Shown one piece after another: positions 1-7,468 of a stretch of DNA of 34,469 nt. The translations under genes were made by a program, and so were the position numbers. Source of the DNA: JACKGS01 sp964448015 (GTDB lineage: Bacteria; Patescibacteriota; Saccharimonadia; Saccharimonadales; UBA7683); assembly GCA_964448015.1 (NCBI GenBank), contig CAYUUV010000008.1:1-34469 (forward strand). Direction: 5' to 3'. The notes beneath the pieces were generated by a model that was not told where the DNA came from, searched no databases, and worked only from the letters and a program-made list of their open reading frames with translations. How positions within the stretch are numbered: position 1 is the first letter of the stretch; the number at the start of each line of letters is the position of its first letter.

Positions 1-5
1 TTTAC

Positions 6-34
6 TTGAGAAATATGCTTATGTTGCGTATACT
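6..34 (+). promoter_or_regulatory. Sigma70-type promoter of the alpha-glucan operon
   Basis: A -35 box TTGAGA (6-11) and a -10 box TATACT (29-34) are separated by exactly 17 nt. Transcription would start near 41, giving a leader of about 39 nt with a GAGGG ribosome-binding sequence at 62-66 ahead of the ATG at 80. The spacing from that sequence to the ATG (13 nt) is rather long. Confidence 0.6.
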
Positions 35-79
35 AGATGGTAAATACAACATGTAACTGACGAGGGTAGAAATCAACAC

Positions 80-1300
80 ATGAAAGTGGCAATGCTGGGC
101 TGGGAACTACCACCACATAACAGTGGTGGCCTTGGGGTCGCCTGCTATCAACTCTGTAAGGCAATGGCGGCGAGCGGTGTGAGTATCGACTTTATTCTTC
201 CCTACACTGCCACACATGATATTGATTTTATGAATGTACGCGCCGCGGTACCAGATGGTGTTTCAGCAGTCTGGCAGCTGGGTACTGCGTATCAAAGTTT
301 TCGATATATGGGCGATTCACTTGAAGGTGGATCGGTAGATGTTGACACGTTGGAACATCAGGAGCGGTTTGCGGTGGCTGCCGAGCGAATTATTACAAAG
401 AACAGTTTTGATATTATTCATGCACATGATTGGCTGACGTTTCGGGCGGCTATTCGCTCGAAGGCGGCGAGTGGCTTACCTTTGGTTGCGCATATTCATT
501 CCGTTGAGGCTGATCGCGCCGGTGCCGAGCATGGTGGCAACCCCTTTGTTCGTGAAATTGAATCGCTGGGGCTTCATGCTGCCGATAAAATCATCGCGGT
601 CAGCGAGTTGACTAAGCGAGCGATCGTCCGCGAATATCATATCCCGGCCGATAAGGTGGCAGTTATTCATAACAGCATTGATCACGAAGGCTTTGCGGTG
701 CAACACCATAATGAGGAATTTGCCTACCAGTATGTGCAGATGTTGAAAGATTCTGGCTGGCGGGTGGTCATGAATCTTGGGCGTCTCACCATTCAAAAAG
801 GTCTTGATTACCTCTTGCAAGCGGCGGCAAAAACAGCACAGCATGCACCAAAAACCTTATTTATATTTGTTGGTGACGGCGAACAGCGGGACGAACTGAT
901 TATGAAGGCTGCCGAATACGGCATCGCTGACAAAGTGTTATTTGCTGGCTTTCAAAGAGGTAGGCGCTGGCGGGATGCCTTCGCTATGGCTGACTTATTC
1001 GTAATGCCCTCGGTGAGTGAGCCGTTTGGTTTGGCGCCGCTTGAGGCTATCGGCTACGGCACACCAGTGTTAATTAGCAAGCAATCGGGTGTTGCCGAGG
1101 TGCTAAAAAATGCCCTCAAAGTAGATTTCTGGGATGTTGATAGAATGGCTGAATATATCACCGCAGTGGTACAAAATGATAGCTTGCGTGATGAGTTGCA
1201 CAGTAATGCCCAGCGTGAAATGTTGCAGTTTTCGTGGCATGCCCAGGTACCGCACTTCACTAGCCTGTACCAGAAAGTATTAGCCGGGGCTGCCTTATGA
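80..1300 (+). CDS. GT4-type glycosyltransferase (glycogen/starch synthase-like)
   Basis: Two-domain GT-B enzyme of 406 aa, expected to transfer sugar from a nucleotide-sugar donor in the cytoplasm. The N-terminal domain has the glycine loop PPHNSGGLG (11-19) and the DIIHAHDW motif (111-118). The C-terminal domain has GRLTIQKG (234-241) and the donor-site E-x7-E motif (E314 and E322 in SEPFGLAPLE). Its length suits GT4. The GGLG loop and the two glycosidase genes that follow suggest the product is an alpha-glucan. It is the first gene of a three-gene operon and overlaps the next by 4 nt, so translation is probably coupled. The exact acceptor cannot be read from sequence; a role in polysaccharide or glycolipid synthesis remains possible. 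Confidence 0.85.
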   Translation: MKVAMLGWELPPHNSGGLGVACYQLCKAMAASGVSIDFILPYTATHDIDFMNVRAAVPDGVSAVWQLGTAYQSFRYMGDSLEGGSVDVDTLEHQERFAVAAERIITKNSFDIIHAHDWLTFRAAIRSKAASGLPLVAHIHSVEADRAGAEHGGNPFVREIESLGLHAADKIIAVSELTKRAIVREYHIPADKVAVIHNSIDHEGFAVQHHNEEFAYQYVQMLKDSGWRVVMNLGRLTIQKGLDYLLQAAAKTAQHAPKTLFIFVGDGEQRDELIMKAAEYGIADKVLFAGFQRGRRWRDAFAMADLFVMPSVSEPFGLAPLEAIGYGTPVLISKQSGVAEVLKNALKVDFWDVDRMAEYITAVVQNDSLRDELHSNAQREMLQFSWHAQVPHFTSLYQKVLAGAAL

Positions 1301-2502
1301 GTAAGTCAATTGTTTTATATCTGCATGTACACCAGCCCTATCGCATTGGCCGCTATACCATGTATGATATCGCCAATCGCCGCAATTATTTTGAAAGTCC
1401 AGGAACGCGTACTGACAACAAGGCTATTTTGCATAAAGTTGCCGATAAATCGTACATTCCGACCAATAATTTGTTGATAAAGCTTTTGCAGCAGCACCCT
1501 GATTTTAAAATAAGTCTTTCTATCACTGGCACCATATTAGAACAGTTTGCTCTGTATGCGCCAGAGGTACTTGCTTCATTTCAACAACTGGTCGCGACGG
1601 GTCGAGTAGAAATTATTGGCGAAACCTATCATCATAGTTTGGCGTTCTTTTATGACTTGAATGAGTTTGCAGCACAAGTTGCAATGCACCAGCAAGCAAT
1701 AGAACGCTACTTTGGTGTGACGCCGCAGAGTTTTCGAAATACGGAACTTTCGTATAACAACGACCTTGCAAAATGGGCCGATCTGAACGGTTACAAGGCG
1801 GTTATCGCCGAAGGTTGGGATCCGGTGTTGGGCTGGCGTAGTCCAAACTTTGTGTATCAACCACCAGCGGCTGAATCGGTCAAATTATTACTGAAGAACT
1901 ATCGTTTGAGCGATGATATCGCCTTCCGCTTTAGTGAAAGTGCTCGATCAGCTTATCCGTTGACTGCAGGCACTTTTGCGCACTGGCTGAATGAAACATA
2001 CGACGCCGAAGTATTTAACCTCTTTATGGATTACGAAACCTTTGGCGAACATCAGTGGGCGGATACGGGTATCTTCGGATTCTTAGAGCACCTACCCGCT
2101 GAATGGCTCAAACATGAGGGCAATAGCTTCCAGACAATCACTGAGGCTGCTACCTCCCACGAGGTCAAAGATACGATTTCTATGCCTGAAACAGTCACTT
2201 GGGCTGACATGGAACGAGATTTAACAGCTTGGATCGGTAATCCTATGCAGCGCAGTGCGCTTGAGAAACTGTACCAGCTGGCTGAGCCTATTGCGGCTAC
2301 GAATGACTGGAGTCTCATAGAAGATTGGCGCAAGTTACAAACTTCAGATCACTTCTACTATATGTGTACCAAGTGGTTTTCTGATGGTGACGTACATGCC
2401 TACTTTAGCCCCTACGAATCACCGTACGATGCCTTTTTGTACTTTATGAATTGTTATCACGACCTTGTTGCACGATTGCTTGAGAAAGGAGTTGAACTGT
2501 AA
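1297..2502 (+). CDS. Glycoside hydrolase family 57 (alpha-amylase/glucanotransferase-like)
   Basis: Protein of 401 aa with the five conserved GH57 regions in order: VHQPY (11-15), GETYHH (108-113), RNTELSY (147-153) with the presumed nucleophile E150, FMDYETFGEH (243-252) with the presumed acid D245, and TWADME (301-306). GH57 enzymes cleave or transfer alpha-glucan chains; subfamilies include amylases, 4-alpha-glucanotransferases and branching enzymes. The short length and lack of a signal peptide suggest a cytoplasmic enzyme. It overlaps the upstream glycosyltransferase by 4 nt (ATGA) and shares one base of TAATG with the downstream GH15 gene. I do not assign a subfamily. Confidence 0.88.
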   Translation: MSKSIVLYLHVHQPYRIGRYTMYDIANRRNYFESPGTRTDNKAILHKVADKSYIPTNNLLIKLLQQHPDFKISLSITGTILEQFALYAPEVLASFQQLVATGRVEIIGETYHHSLAFFYDLNEFAAQVAMHQQAIERYFGVTPQSFRNTELSYNNDLAKWADLNGYKAVIAEGWDPVLGWRSPNFVYQPPAAESVKLLLKNYRLSDDIAFRFSESARSAYPLTAGTFAHWLNETYDAEVFNLFMDYETFGEHQWADTGIFGFLEHLPAEWLKHEGNSFQTITEAATSHEVKDTISMPETVTWADMERDLTAWIGNPMQRSALEKLYQLAEPIAATNDWSLIEDWRKLQTSDHFYYMCTKWFSDGDVHAYFSPYESPYDAFLYFMNCYHDLVARLLEKGVEL

Positions 2503-4433
2503 TGGCACGACCAGTAGTACTTGGAAACGGGAGTATGTTCGTTGGTTTAAACGAACATGGTCTGGTACACGATTTTTATTACCCCTATGTTGGTTTAGAA
2601 AACCTAACAACTTCACGCGCTTCACATCATAAAATTGGCGTATTTATTGAGGAGCAGTTTTCATGGGTGGATACCGACGCATGGCAGCGCACGGTAGATT
2701 TTCATGATGACGCACTGATTAGTCGTGTTGTGATGGAAAACACCGAACTAGAAATTCGCCTGGAGTTTGAAGATTACATTGACAGCCAGTACAACGCCTT
2801 CACGCGCCGAGTGCAGGTACACAACTTAGCAGAAAGTGCTCGCGAGATTCGCCTCTTCTTCCATCAGGTGTTTCAAATTTCTCAGGGTGGTCGCGCTGAT
2901 ACGGCATTATTTGAGCCCGAAGATCATTACATTCTTGATTACAAAGGCCGCTGCTGCTTGTTAACATATGGACAATTTGAAGATGGCCAGTACTTTGACC
3001 AGTATGCTATTGGCAACTGCGGTATTGAGGGTAAAGAAGGTACTTATAAAGATGCCGAAGACGGGGCCCTTTCGTGTAATCCGGTAGAGCACGGCGGTGT
3101 TGATTCAGTGATTCGCCTGACACGGCTCTTTGAGCCAGGTGAATCCCACATGGCGAACTACTGGGTGGTGGCTGGTGATTCGCAGACAACTGTGGAGCGC
3201 ATTCATAAATCACTACTTGAAGACACGCTGGAAACCAGGCTGACCATCACTAGAGACTACTGGAAGAATTGGCTACAGATAGCCGATCAGAAAATCGCTC
3301 ATATGCCGGAAGCGCGGAGAAGCTTACTCAGAAAATCATTGCTGGTGATTAAAGCCCATAGCGATCATCGCGGCGGTGTTATTGCCTCGGGTGATTCTTC
3401 AATTTATAACTACGGCCGAGATTATTATAGCTACGTCTGGCCTCGAGATGGTGCCTACGTTTTTTGGCCGCTCACCCTTCTTGGTTATACCGACGAACCA
3501 AAGCGTTTCTTTGAATTTTGCCGTGATATTTTAAGCAAAGACGGTTACCTTATGCACAAATACCAGCCCGACCGCGCCATTGGTAGTACCTGGCACCCGT
3601 TAGTACACGGTAATCATACTGAGCTCGCGATTCAAGAAGATGAGACGGCTATCGTTATAGTTTTGCTGCGAGAATTTCTATTGCAGAATCCGGCTCAAGA
3701 AGACTTCGTGCACAGTCTTTATAATACGTTGATTGCTCGGGCAGCTAACTTTATGGAACAGTATTTTGATACGCAAACTCAGCTGCCGCACGCCAGCTAT
3801 GATTTGTGGGAAGAAAAGTTTCTGACTTCTTCATACACCGTTGCGGTAACATACCAAGCTTTGAAAGCGGCTACCGAACTTGCGGATCGGTTTGATCAAG
3901 CAGATGATGCCTCCCGCTGGTTTAGGGCAACGGAAAAAATTGAACAGCATCTTGATTTGTTGTTTGATGAGCAATCAAACGTGTTACGCAAGGGCTATTT
4001 ACTGGCGCGCGATGGAACAATCCGGAATGATGACGTTCTTGATATTTCGAGTCTGTATGGTTTTGTAAAATATGCACTGCCAGCAGACGAGGCGATTCGT
4101 GCAACACGGCAGGCTATTGAAGAACGTCTGCTCGATAGTGCCCCTATCGGCGGTGTCCCCCGCTATGAGGGTGACAATTACTTTAAGGCCGAACCACAAT
4201 ATCAGGGTAATCCTTGGTTTGTCAGTGCGCTGTGGTTGGCACAGTGTTACATTCATGAAGGCAATAGCGAGGCCGCAGAAGCACTGATTCAATGGTCAGA
4301 AAAGTACACTCTTCCAAGCGGCATCTTTGCCGAACAGATCAATCCAACCGACGGTACCCCCGTGGGTGTCGCCCCCCTCGTCTGGAGCCACGCTGAGCTC
4401 ATCCGCACCCTCCTCGACTACTACAAAAAGTAG
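2502..4433 (+). CDS. Glycoside hydrolase family 15 (glucoamylase-like)
   Basis: Protein of 643 aa, predicted to release glucose from non-reducing ends of alpha-glucans. An N-terminal beta-sandwich of about 260 residues precedes an (alpha/alpha)6 barrel. Barrel motifs: YSYVWPRDG (309-317), YDLWEE (433-438) with the likely catalytic acid, and GIFAEQINP (607-615), where E611 fits the catalytic base. No signal peptide is visible, so it probably acts on an internal glucan. It is the last gene of the operon. Together with the GT4 and GH57 genes it makes a compact synthesis-and-mobilisation set. Bacterial GH15 also includes trehalases and glucodextranases, which cannot be excluded. Confidence 0.88.
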   Translation: MARPVVLGNGSMFVGLNEHGLVHDFYYPYVGLENLTTSRASHHKIGVFIEEQFSWVDTDAWQRTVDFHDDALISRVVMENTELEIRLEFEDYIDSQYNAFTRRVQVHNLAESAREIRLFFHQVFQISQGGRADTALFEPEDHYILDYKGRCCLLTYGQFEDGQYFDQYAIGNCGIEGKEGTYKDAEDGALSCNPVEHGGVDSVIRLTRLFEPGESHMANYWVVAGDSQTTVERIHKSLLEDTLETRLTITRDYWKNWLQIADQKIAHMPEARRSLLRKSLLVIKAHSDHRGGVIASGDSSIYNYGRDYYSYVWPRDGAYVFWPLTLLGYTDEPKRFFEFCRDILSKDGYLMHKYQPDRAIGSTWHPLVHGNHTELAIQEDETAIVIVLLREFLLQNPAQEDFVHSLYNTLIARAANFMEQYFDTQTQLPHASYDLWEEKFLTSSYTVAVTYQALKAATELADRFDQADDASRWFRATEKIEQHLDLLFDEQSNVLRKGYLLARDGTIRNDDVLDISSLYGFVKYALPADEAIRATRQAIEERLLDSAPIGGVPRYEGDNYFKAEPQYQGNPWFVSALWLAQCYIHEGNSEAAEALIQWSEKYTLPSGIFAEQINPTDGTPVGVAPLVWSHAELIRTLLDYYKK

Positions 4434-4447
4434 AACCCTAAAAATTA

Positions 4448-4572
4448 GTCATCCTGAACTTGACCTGCCCGTTCTGCCGACCAGACAGGCGGGTTCAGGA
4501 TCCAAGGGTTTCGTTGATTAGATCCTGAATCCCTGAATAGCTTCGCACGGGGCACAGCAAGTTCAGGATGAC
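4448..4572. repeat. Palindromic intergenic repeat R1 (REP-like)
   Basis: The stretch starts with GTCATCCTGAACTTG (4448-4462) and ends with its exact reverse complement (4558-4572), giving 15-bp terminal inverted repeats. Inside is a second imperfect palindrome (CCTGCCCGTTCTG against CAGACAGGCGGG) that recurs in the repeat at 34304-34388. It lies between the convergent GH15 and zinc-hydrolase genes and may also serve as a bidirectional terminator. No transposase is present. Confidence 0.75.
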
Positions 4573-4598
4573 ATCAGGAGTTTTTGTGATTCGGGTTT

Positions 4599-5306
4599 TT
4601 ATATCTCATTGAGTATGCCGCCATAATTGTATGGCGTGAATGTATCACCAATAAAAATTGGGTACGCTGGTGTTTTCACACCGAGTTCCTGTGCGAGCTT
4701 CTCATCCATAGGTTGAAATGCTTGCAGATTTTGCTTGTCCAAGTTTAGTCTTTCTTTATCTTCTAGTGTCATACGATACACGAATCGGTAGCGTTTAATG
4801 CTTGCCTCGATACTAAAATTATTCAGGACACTCAGCTGTTGAATGCGTTCATACCAAATGCTTGGTTTATTCAATCTACTGTCTAGGCTAACTTCTACCG
4901 ACAGGCAATTACGTGCAAACTTGTTTATGCAATCATAATCAGCGACAATTATTTGCTGCAGGCCAAGTAGCCAGGCCACCTCAGAAAGTTTTTTACTAGC
5001 TGTTTCGCCAACAAAACCGCAGTCATTGTTTGGGCAGTAGGTATTGTGAAAGTCCAAGACGACATCGTAGTTTTCGGTCAGTTTTATTAGTTGAGCCGCT
5101 CGCTTGGGCTCATAGTCTTCGCTCTCGATGTTACCAGGAAACGATCTGTTGAGATCTTGGTTTACAAAACGGCAATTGCCTTTAATAGCTTGCTCATTAG
5201 CAAAAACGGCATCGATATTTTTAACGGGCTTGTTCTGGAACAGCTTCACCACTTCTAGGCCGAGCGTTTCATTGCCGTGCATGCCACCAATTACAAGGAC
5301 TTTCAT
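4599..5306 (-). CDS. Succinylglutamate desuccinylase/aspartoacylase-like zinc hydrolase
   Basis: Protein of 235 aa resembling the AstE/AspA branch of M14-type zinc carboxypeptidases. Zinc ligands are visible as GGMHGNE (H10, E13) and DFHNT (H87). Substrate-binding residues appear as NQDLNRSFPG (D51, N53, R54), and SVEVS carries a candidate catalytic Glu (E138). The family hydrolyses N-acyl amino acids or related amides in the cytosol; the substrate here is unknown. It starts on an ATGA overlap with the upstream GNAT-like gene, so the two are co-translated. A purine-rich AGGTAGGAAG lies just upstream of the ATG. Confidence 0.8.
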   Translation of the reverse strand: MKVLVIGGMHGNETLGLEVVKLFQNKPVKNIDAVFANEQAIKGNCRFVNQDLNRSFPGNIESEDYEPKRAAQLIKLTENYDVVLDFHNTYCPNNDCGFVGETASKKLSEVAWLLGLQQIIVADYDCINKFARNCLSVEVSLDSRLNKPSIWYERIQQLSVLNNFSIEASIKRYRFVYRMTLEDKERLNLDKQNLQAFQPMDEKLAQELGVKTPAYPIFIGDTFTPYNYGGILNEI

Positions 5307-6019
5307 ATTTGCTTCCTACCTTTCTTATACCACGGAGTAGCTGTGTTGATAATGACGAAATCTCGCCTATCAGGAACACCTTCATTTCTTTTAATAACAA
5401 CGGCGTCAGTACCAAAATCCCTTCCGGCAACTGTTGTCATACGGGGTTCAATAGTGCGATATGCAACTAACCCGCAATCAAGCTTTTCAGCTAAACCAAC
5501 AACAAACTTTCCAAAGTTTTGTAGATTACCATTTGGCTTAATCTGTCTATTCGCAAACACTTCGTCCAACCACATTATTTCTGGCTCATTGGTATAAAAA
5601 GGTACACCTTGGAAAGACCTATAAAAGAGGTCTTTAATCCAATGGCCCATTACTGGCACATCAGCATACTTTTCTTCGGTAATTACTGATGGAGTTGTCC
5701 TCCACGCCACTGCTGCCATAGTTACACCATCATCATTTTGTTCAGCATACCAGGCTGTAGGTCGTGAAGAACCAATTTCGTCAAAGCGTTCTACCAGTTC
5801 ATCTGCTTCATAAGCTGGACGAGAGGGATAAAGCCCGCAGGTAGTACACTGCTCCCCGATTGCTAAAGACGATAATCCACCTATACAGTGCGAGCGTTCA
5901 TCTGCACATTTACTCACTTCGTTCCAGGGTGAAGCTGCAAAAGCCACTTGGTATGCAGGTATTATTTCGCCATAAAGAGGTCTTATTTCTTCTGGTGTAT
6001 AAAAATTGCCATTACTCAT
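5303..6019 (-). CDS. Putative GNAT-family N-acetyltransferase
   Basis: The start is placed at ATG 6019 (MSNGNF), which has AAAGGA at good distance; an upstream in-frame ATG at 6049 lacks one. The protein is 238 aa. Its C-terminal half (WLDEVFANR, a GNLQNFGK-like glycine stretch, then VAYRT) resembles the acetyl-CoA-binding core of GNAT enzymes, but the Q/RxxGxG/A loop is not clean. Near residues 20-50 are several cysteines (CADERSHC and CTTCG), which could hold a metal. It shares an operon with the zinc hydrolase. The fold assignment is moderate and the substrate is unknown. Confidence 0.5.
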   Translation of the reverse strand: MSNGNFYTPEEIRPLYGEIIPAYQVAFAASPWNEVSKCADERSHCIGGLSSLAIGEQCTTCGLYPSRPAYEADELVERFDEIGSSRPTAWYAEQNDDGVTMAAVAWRTTPSVITEEKYADVPVMGHWIKDLFYRSFQGVPFYTNEPEIMWLDEVFANRQIKPNGNLQNFGKFVVGLAEKLDCGLVAYRTIEPRMTTVAGRDFGTDAVVIKRNEGVPDRRDFVIINTATPWYKKGRKQI

Positions 6020-6052
6020 ATTATTCCTTTCAAGAATTGACAAACACATAAC

Positions 6053-6077
6053 GAAAAACGCCAGCTTCGTGCTGGCG
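6053..6077 (-). terminator. Rho-independent terminator after the TrpR-like gene
   Basis: CGCCAGC (6059-6065) pairs with GCTGGCG (6071-6077) over a 5-nt loop. On the minus strand the stem is followed by TTTTT. It lies 26 nt after the TrpR-like gene stop and just upstream of the GNAT-like gene. Confidence 0.75.
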
Positions 6078-6103
6078 CATATTGTTTATCTAAATACAAT
6101 TAG

Positions 6104-6433
6104 CTAATCAGCACGGGCTGGCGATATATGTGAGCGGTGGTTAACGGTTTTTAGAGCAGCTTGGTAGCCATTACAACCGTTTTGTAGCCAGGCACTAATA
6201 CGGGCGACTGTACGGCTACTGAGCTTAGTTTGAGCCACAATTTCTGTGTATTTTTTACCTTCTCTAAGCATGCGAGCAGCTTTAAATCGTGCGCTAATTT
6301 CTACGATCTCTTTTTCGGTCATAACGTCACGTAGAAAATTCTGCATAGTGATTTTGTCAGAAATAGAAACTAGCGCTTCAACTAGTTGCTGAGCGTTTTC
6401 GTTGTTCCAGACTTTATTCACATCTTCAGACAT
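6104..6433 (-). CDS. TrpR/YerC-YecD-like transcriptional regulator
   Basis: Small helical protein of 109 aa. Residues 35-85 read as a TrpR-type helix-turn-helix: LRDVMTEKEIVEISARF, then the basic AARMLREGKKY, then VAQTKLSSRTVARISAWLQNG as the recognition region. The length matches YerC/YecD proteins, DNA-binding relatives of TrpR that need not bind tryptophan. It has its own promoter (TTGACA-17-TAAACT), placed so that the mRNA would begin at or beside the ATG. The promoter contains TTTAC and GTAAA as an inverted pair, a possible site for self-control. There is no trp biosynthesis gene in the window. Confidence 0.8.
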   Translation of the reverse strand: MSEDVNKVWNNENAQQLVEALVSISDKITMQNFLRDVMTEKEIVEISARFKAARMLREGKKYTEIVAQTKLSSRTVARISAWLQNGCNGYQAALKTVNHRSHISPARAD

Positions 6434-6439
6434 GTTATT

Positions 6440-6468
6440 AGTTTACCAAAGTAAAGTGAGTTTGTCAA
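6440..6468 (-). promoter_or_regulatory. Consensus promoter giving a leaderless mRNA for the TrpR-like gene
   Basis: Reading the minus strand, TTGACA (6468-6463), a 17-nt spacer and TAAACT (6445-6440). Only 6 nt separate the -10 box from the ATG at 6433, so the A of ATG is at about the expected +1. No ribosome-binding sequence fits in between. Confidence 0.75.
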
Positions 6469-6538
6469 TAGGCAATGGATATTTTATTGTAGGTTTTCAG
6501 AATATTATGGTTTACGGAGGTAATGGAGTTAAGTAGTG

Positions 6539-6590
6539 ATACTATCTGTTAAGTATAGTATTCCGCAGTTCAAAATCCGACATTTAACAG
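6539..6590. other. Interlocking inverted repeats (candidate RNA pseudoknot) in an intergenic region
   Basis: The 234 bases from 6434 to 6667 hold no gene. Within them ATACTAT (6539-6545) pairs with ATAGTAT (6555-6561), and the loop bases CTGTTAA (6546-6552) pair with TTAACAG (6584-6590). The two 7-bp helices interlock as in an H-type pseudoknot, or could exclude each other. No promoter is clearly tied to it, and the pattern exists on either strand. Confidence 0.45.
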
Positions 6591-6630
6591 ATATATTTCC
6601 AGCCCCACTCCTTAAACGATGGTATTTTAC

Positions 6631-6658
6631 CAAACAAAAAACTCATCATTACGATGAG
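6631..6658 (-). terminator. Terminator after tRNA-Tyr
   Basis: On the minus strand CTCATC, a 5-nt loop and GATGAG (6642-6658) are followed by TTTTTT. It lies 10 nt beyond the CCA end of tRNA-Tyr. Confidence 0.7.
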
Positions 6659-6667
6659 CCTCTGGTT

Positions 6668-6753
6668 TGGTGCTGGGAGTAGGATTCGAACCTACGAAGG
6701 CATAAGCCATCAGATTTACAGTCTGACGTGTTTGACCGCTTCACTATCCCAGC
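6668..6753 (-). tRNA. tRNA-Tyr (GUA anticodon, CCA encoded)
   Basis: Acceptor arms GCTGGGA and TCCCAGC pair over 7 bp, followed by discriminator A and an encoded CCA (6670-6668). The anticodon arm CAGACTGTAAATCTG presents GTA. A T-arm with GGTTCGAATCC is present. The extra-long variable arm is the class II form expected for bacterial tRNA-Tyr. A perfect inverted repeat (6756-6777) ends 3 nt before its 5' end. Confidence 0.95.
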
Positions 6754-6755
6754 GT

Positions 6756-6777
6756 GTTTTTGGCTAGAGCCAAAAAC
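6756..6777. repeat. Perfect hairpin abutting the tRNA-Tyr 5' end
   Basis: GTTTTTGGCT (6756-6765) and AGCCAAAAAC (6768-6777) are exact reverse complements around two bases. There is no U run on the 3' side in either direction, so it is not an obvious terminator. It could mark processing between the two tRNAs. Confidence 0.55.
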
Positions 6778-6898
6778 AATTATCAATTATCAATTATCAA
6801 TTATCAATGTCTGAAAAAGCTTACAGCTTTTGAATATTTAATTCCGGCGAAGCCGTCAGCAACTGCTACCTGCTAATTGCTACCTGCTAATTGCTTTG
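6777..6898. repeat. Heptanucleotide tandem arrays between the two tRNA genes
   Basis: Two short arrays with 7-nt period. CAATTAT occurs four times in a row (6777-6804), then CAATGTC. At 6864-6898 TGCTACC and TGCTAAT alternate twice, then TGCTTTG. Between them lie a weak hairpin (AAAAGCT/AGCTTTT near 6823-6840) and CGGC/GCCG near 6845. No gene is seen from 6754 to 6911. Confidence 0.8.
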
Positions 6899-6911
6899 GT
6901 TTGCCAAAGCG

Positions 6912-6988
6912 TGGAGCCACTTCTCGGATTCGAACCGAGGACCTACGGTTTACAAAACCGTTGCTCTAACCAACTGAGCTAAAGTGGC
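6912..6988 (-). tRNA. tRNA-Thr (UGU anticodon, CCA encoded)
   Basis: GCCACTT and AAGTGGC form the acceptor stem, with discriminator U and encoded CCA. The anticodon arm ACGGTTTTGTAAACCGT presents TGT. The D-arm TAGCTCAGTTGGTTAGAGC and a T-arm with GGTTCGAATCC are standard. A strong promoter lies 33 nt upstream, and the Tyr gene follows on the same strand. Confidence 0.95.
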
Positions 6989-7020
6989 GTATTGTTAAAT
7001 GTTCTTGTGAGAACTGTTAC

Positions 7021-7049
7021 ACTATAGCGAATTATTGATTTTTTTTCAA
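7021..7049 (-). promoter_or_regulatory. Promoter of the tRNA-Thr/tRNA-Tyr unit
   Basis: Minus strand TTGAAA (7049-7044), 17-nt spacer, TATAGT (7026-7021). The -35 box overlaps the TGA stop of the gene upstream (7048-7046). The predicted start is about 25 nt before the mature tRNA-Thr end. Confidence 0.8.
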
Positions 7050-7465
7050 CCAACTAACGAGAGCGGATTAAAAAGCTGTTTTTGTCTGCCTTGGCTTGGC
7101 CTATCGTTTTTTGGTGTTAGAAATTTGGTGGCGGTAGCAGATTCAACCGTTTCCATGAGTACAATTCCTTCAACTGAAGGTAGCTGGTTGGATTCTGTGA
7201 GGTATGCAAGATGTCGCTCTGCGTCTTCTGAGGGTTGGTAGCTTGTGTCATGGATAAAGTCTAAGCCAAAATGTAGCTGCTCGGCGTTTCTACCAAGCAC
7301 CATTGCACCGATGGCGGGGTGCACTTTTATGTGCTTACCGATTGCAACAATTGGATCTACATCATCACGCATGGCGTATCTGAATATACCTGCACCAAGC
7401 TTCATGTAGCCGGTATTCCAATCATTGTGCTGTTCTGGTGCTTGGGTCGCTTCGTGGCTCGGCAT
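7046..7465 (-). CDS. Hypothetical protein, 139 aa
   Basis: I do not recognise the family. It is hydrophilic with no signal peptide or membrane segment. Residues 17-75 contain a soft mixed pattern (TGYMKLGAGIF, then IKVHPAIGAMVLGR), and the C-terminal 25 residues are basic and Gln/Pro-rich. It starts 3 nt after the TPR gene stop with GGTGAT upstream, so it is probably co-transcribed with that gene. No antisense frame looks better. A structural or phage-derived role cannot be judged. Confidence 0.6.
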   Translation of the reverse strand: MPSHEATQAPEQHNDWNTGYMKLGAGIFRYAMRDDVDPIVAIGKHIKVHPAIGAMVLGRNAEQLHFGLDFIHDTSYQPSEDAERHLAYLTESNQLPSVEGIVLMETVESATATKFLTPKNDRPSQGRQKQLFNPLSLVG

Positions 7466-7468
7466 AGT

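Noticed and set aside
3880..4292. Short frames on both strands within the GH15 gene
   Set aside because: GH15 motifs continue unbroken in the main frame, so these are shadows and not a sign of a frameshift.
4327..4521. A 64-codon plus-strand frame over the end of the GH15 gene and R1
   Set aside because: It is an out-of-frame shadow of GH15 running into the repeat.
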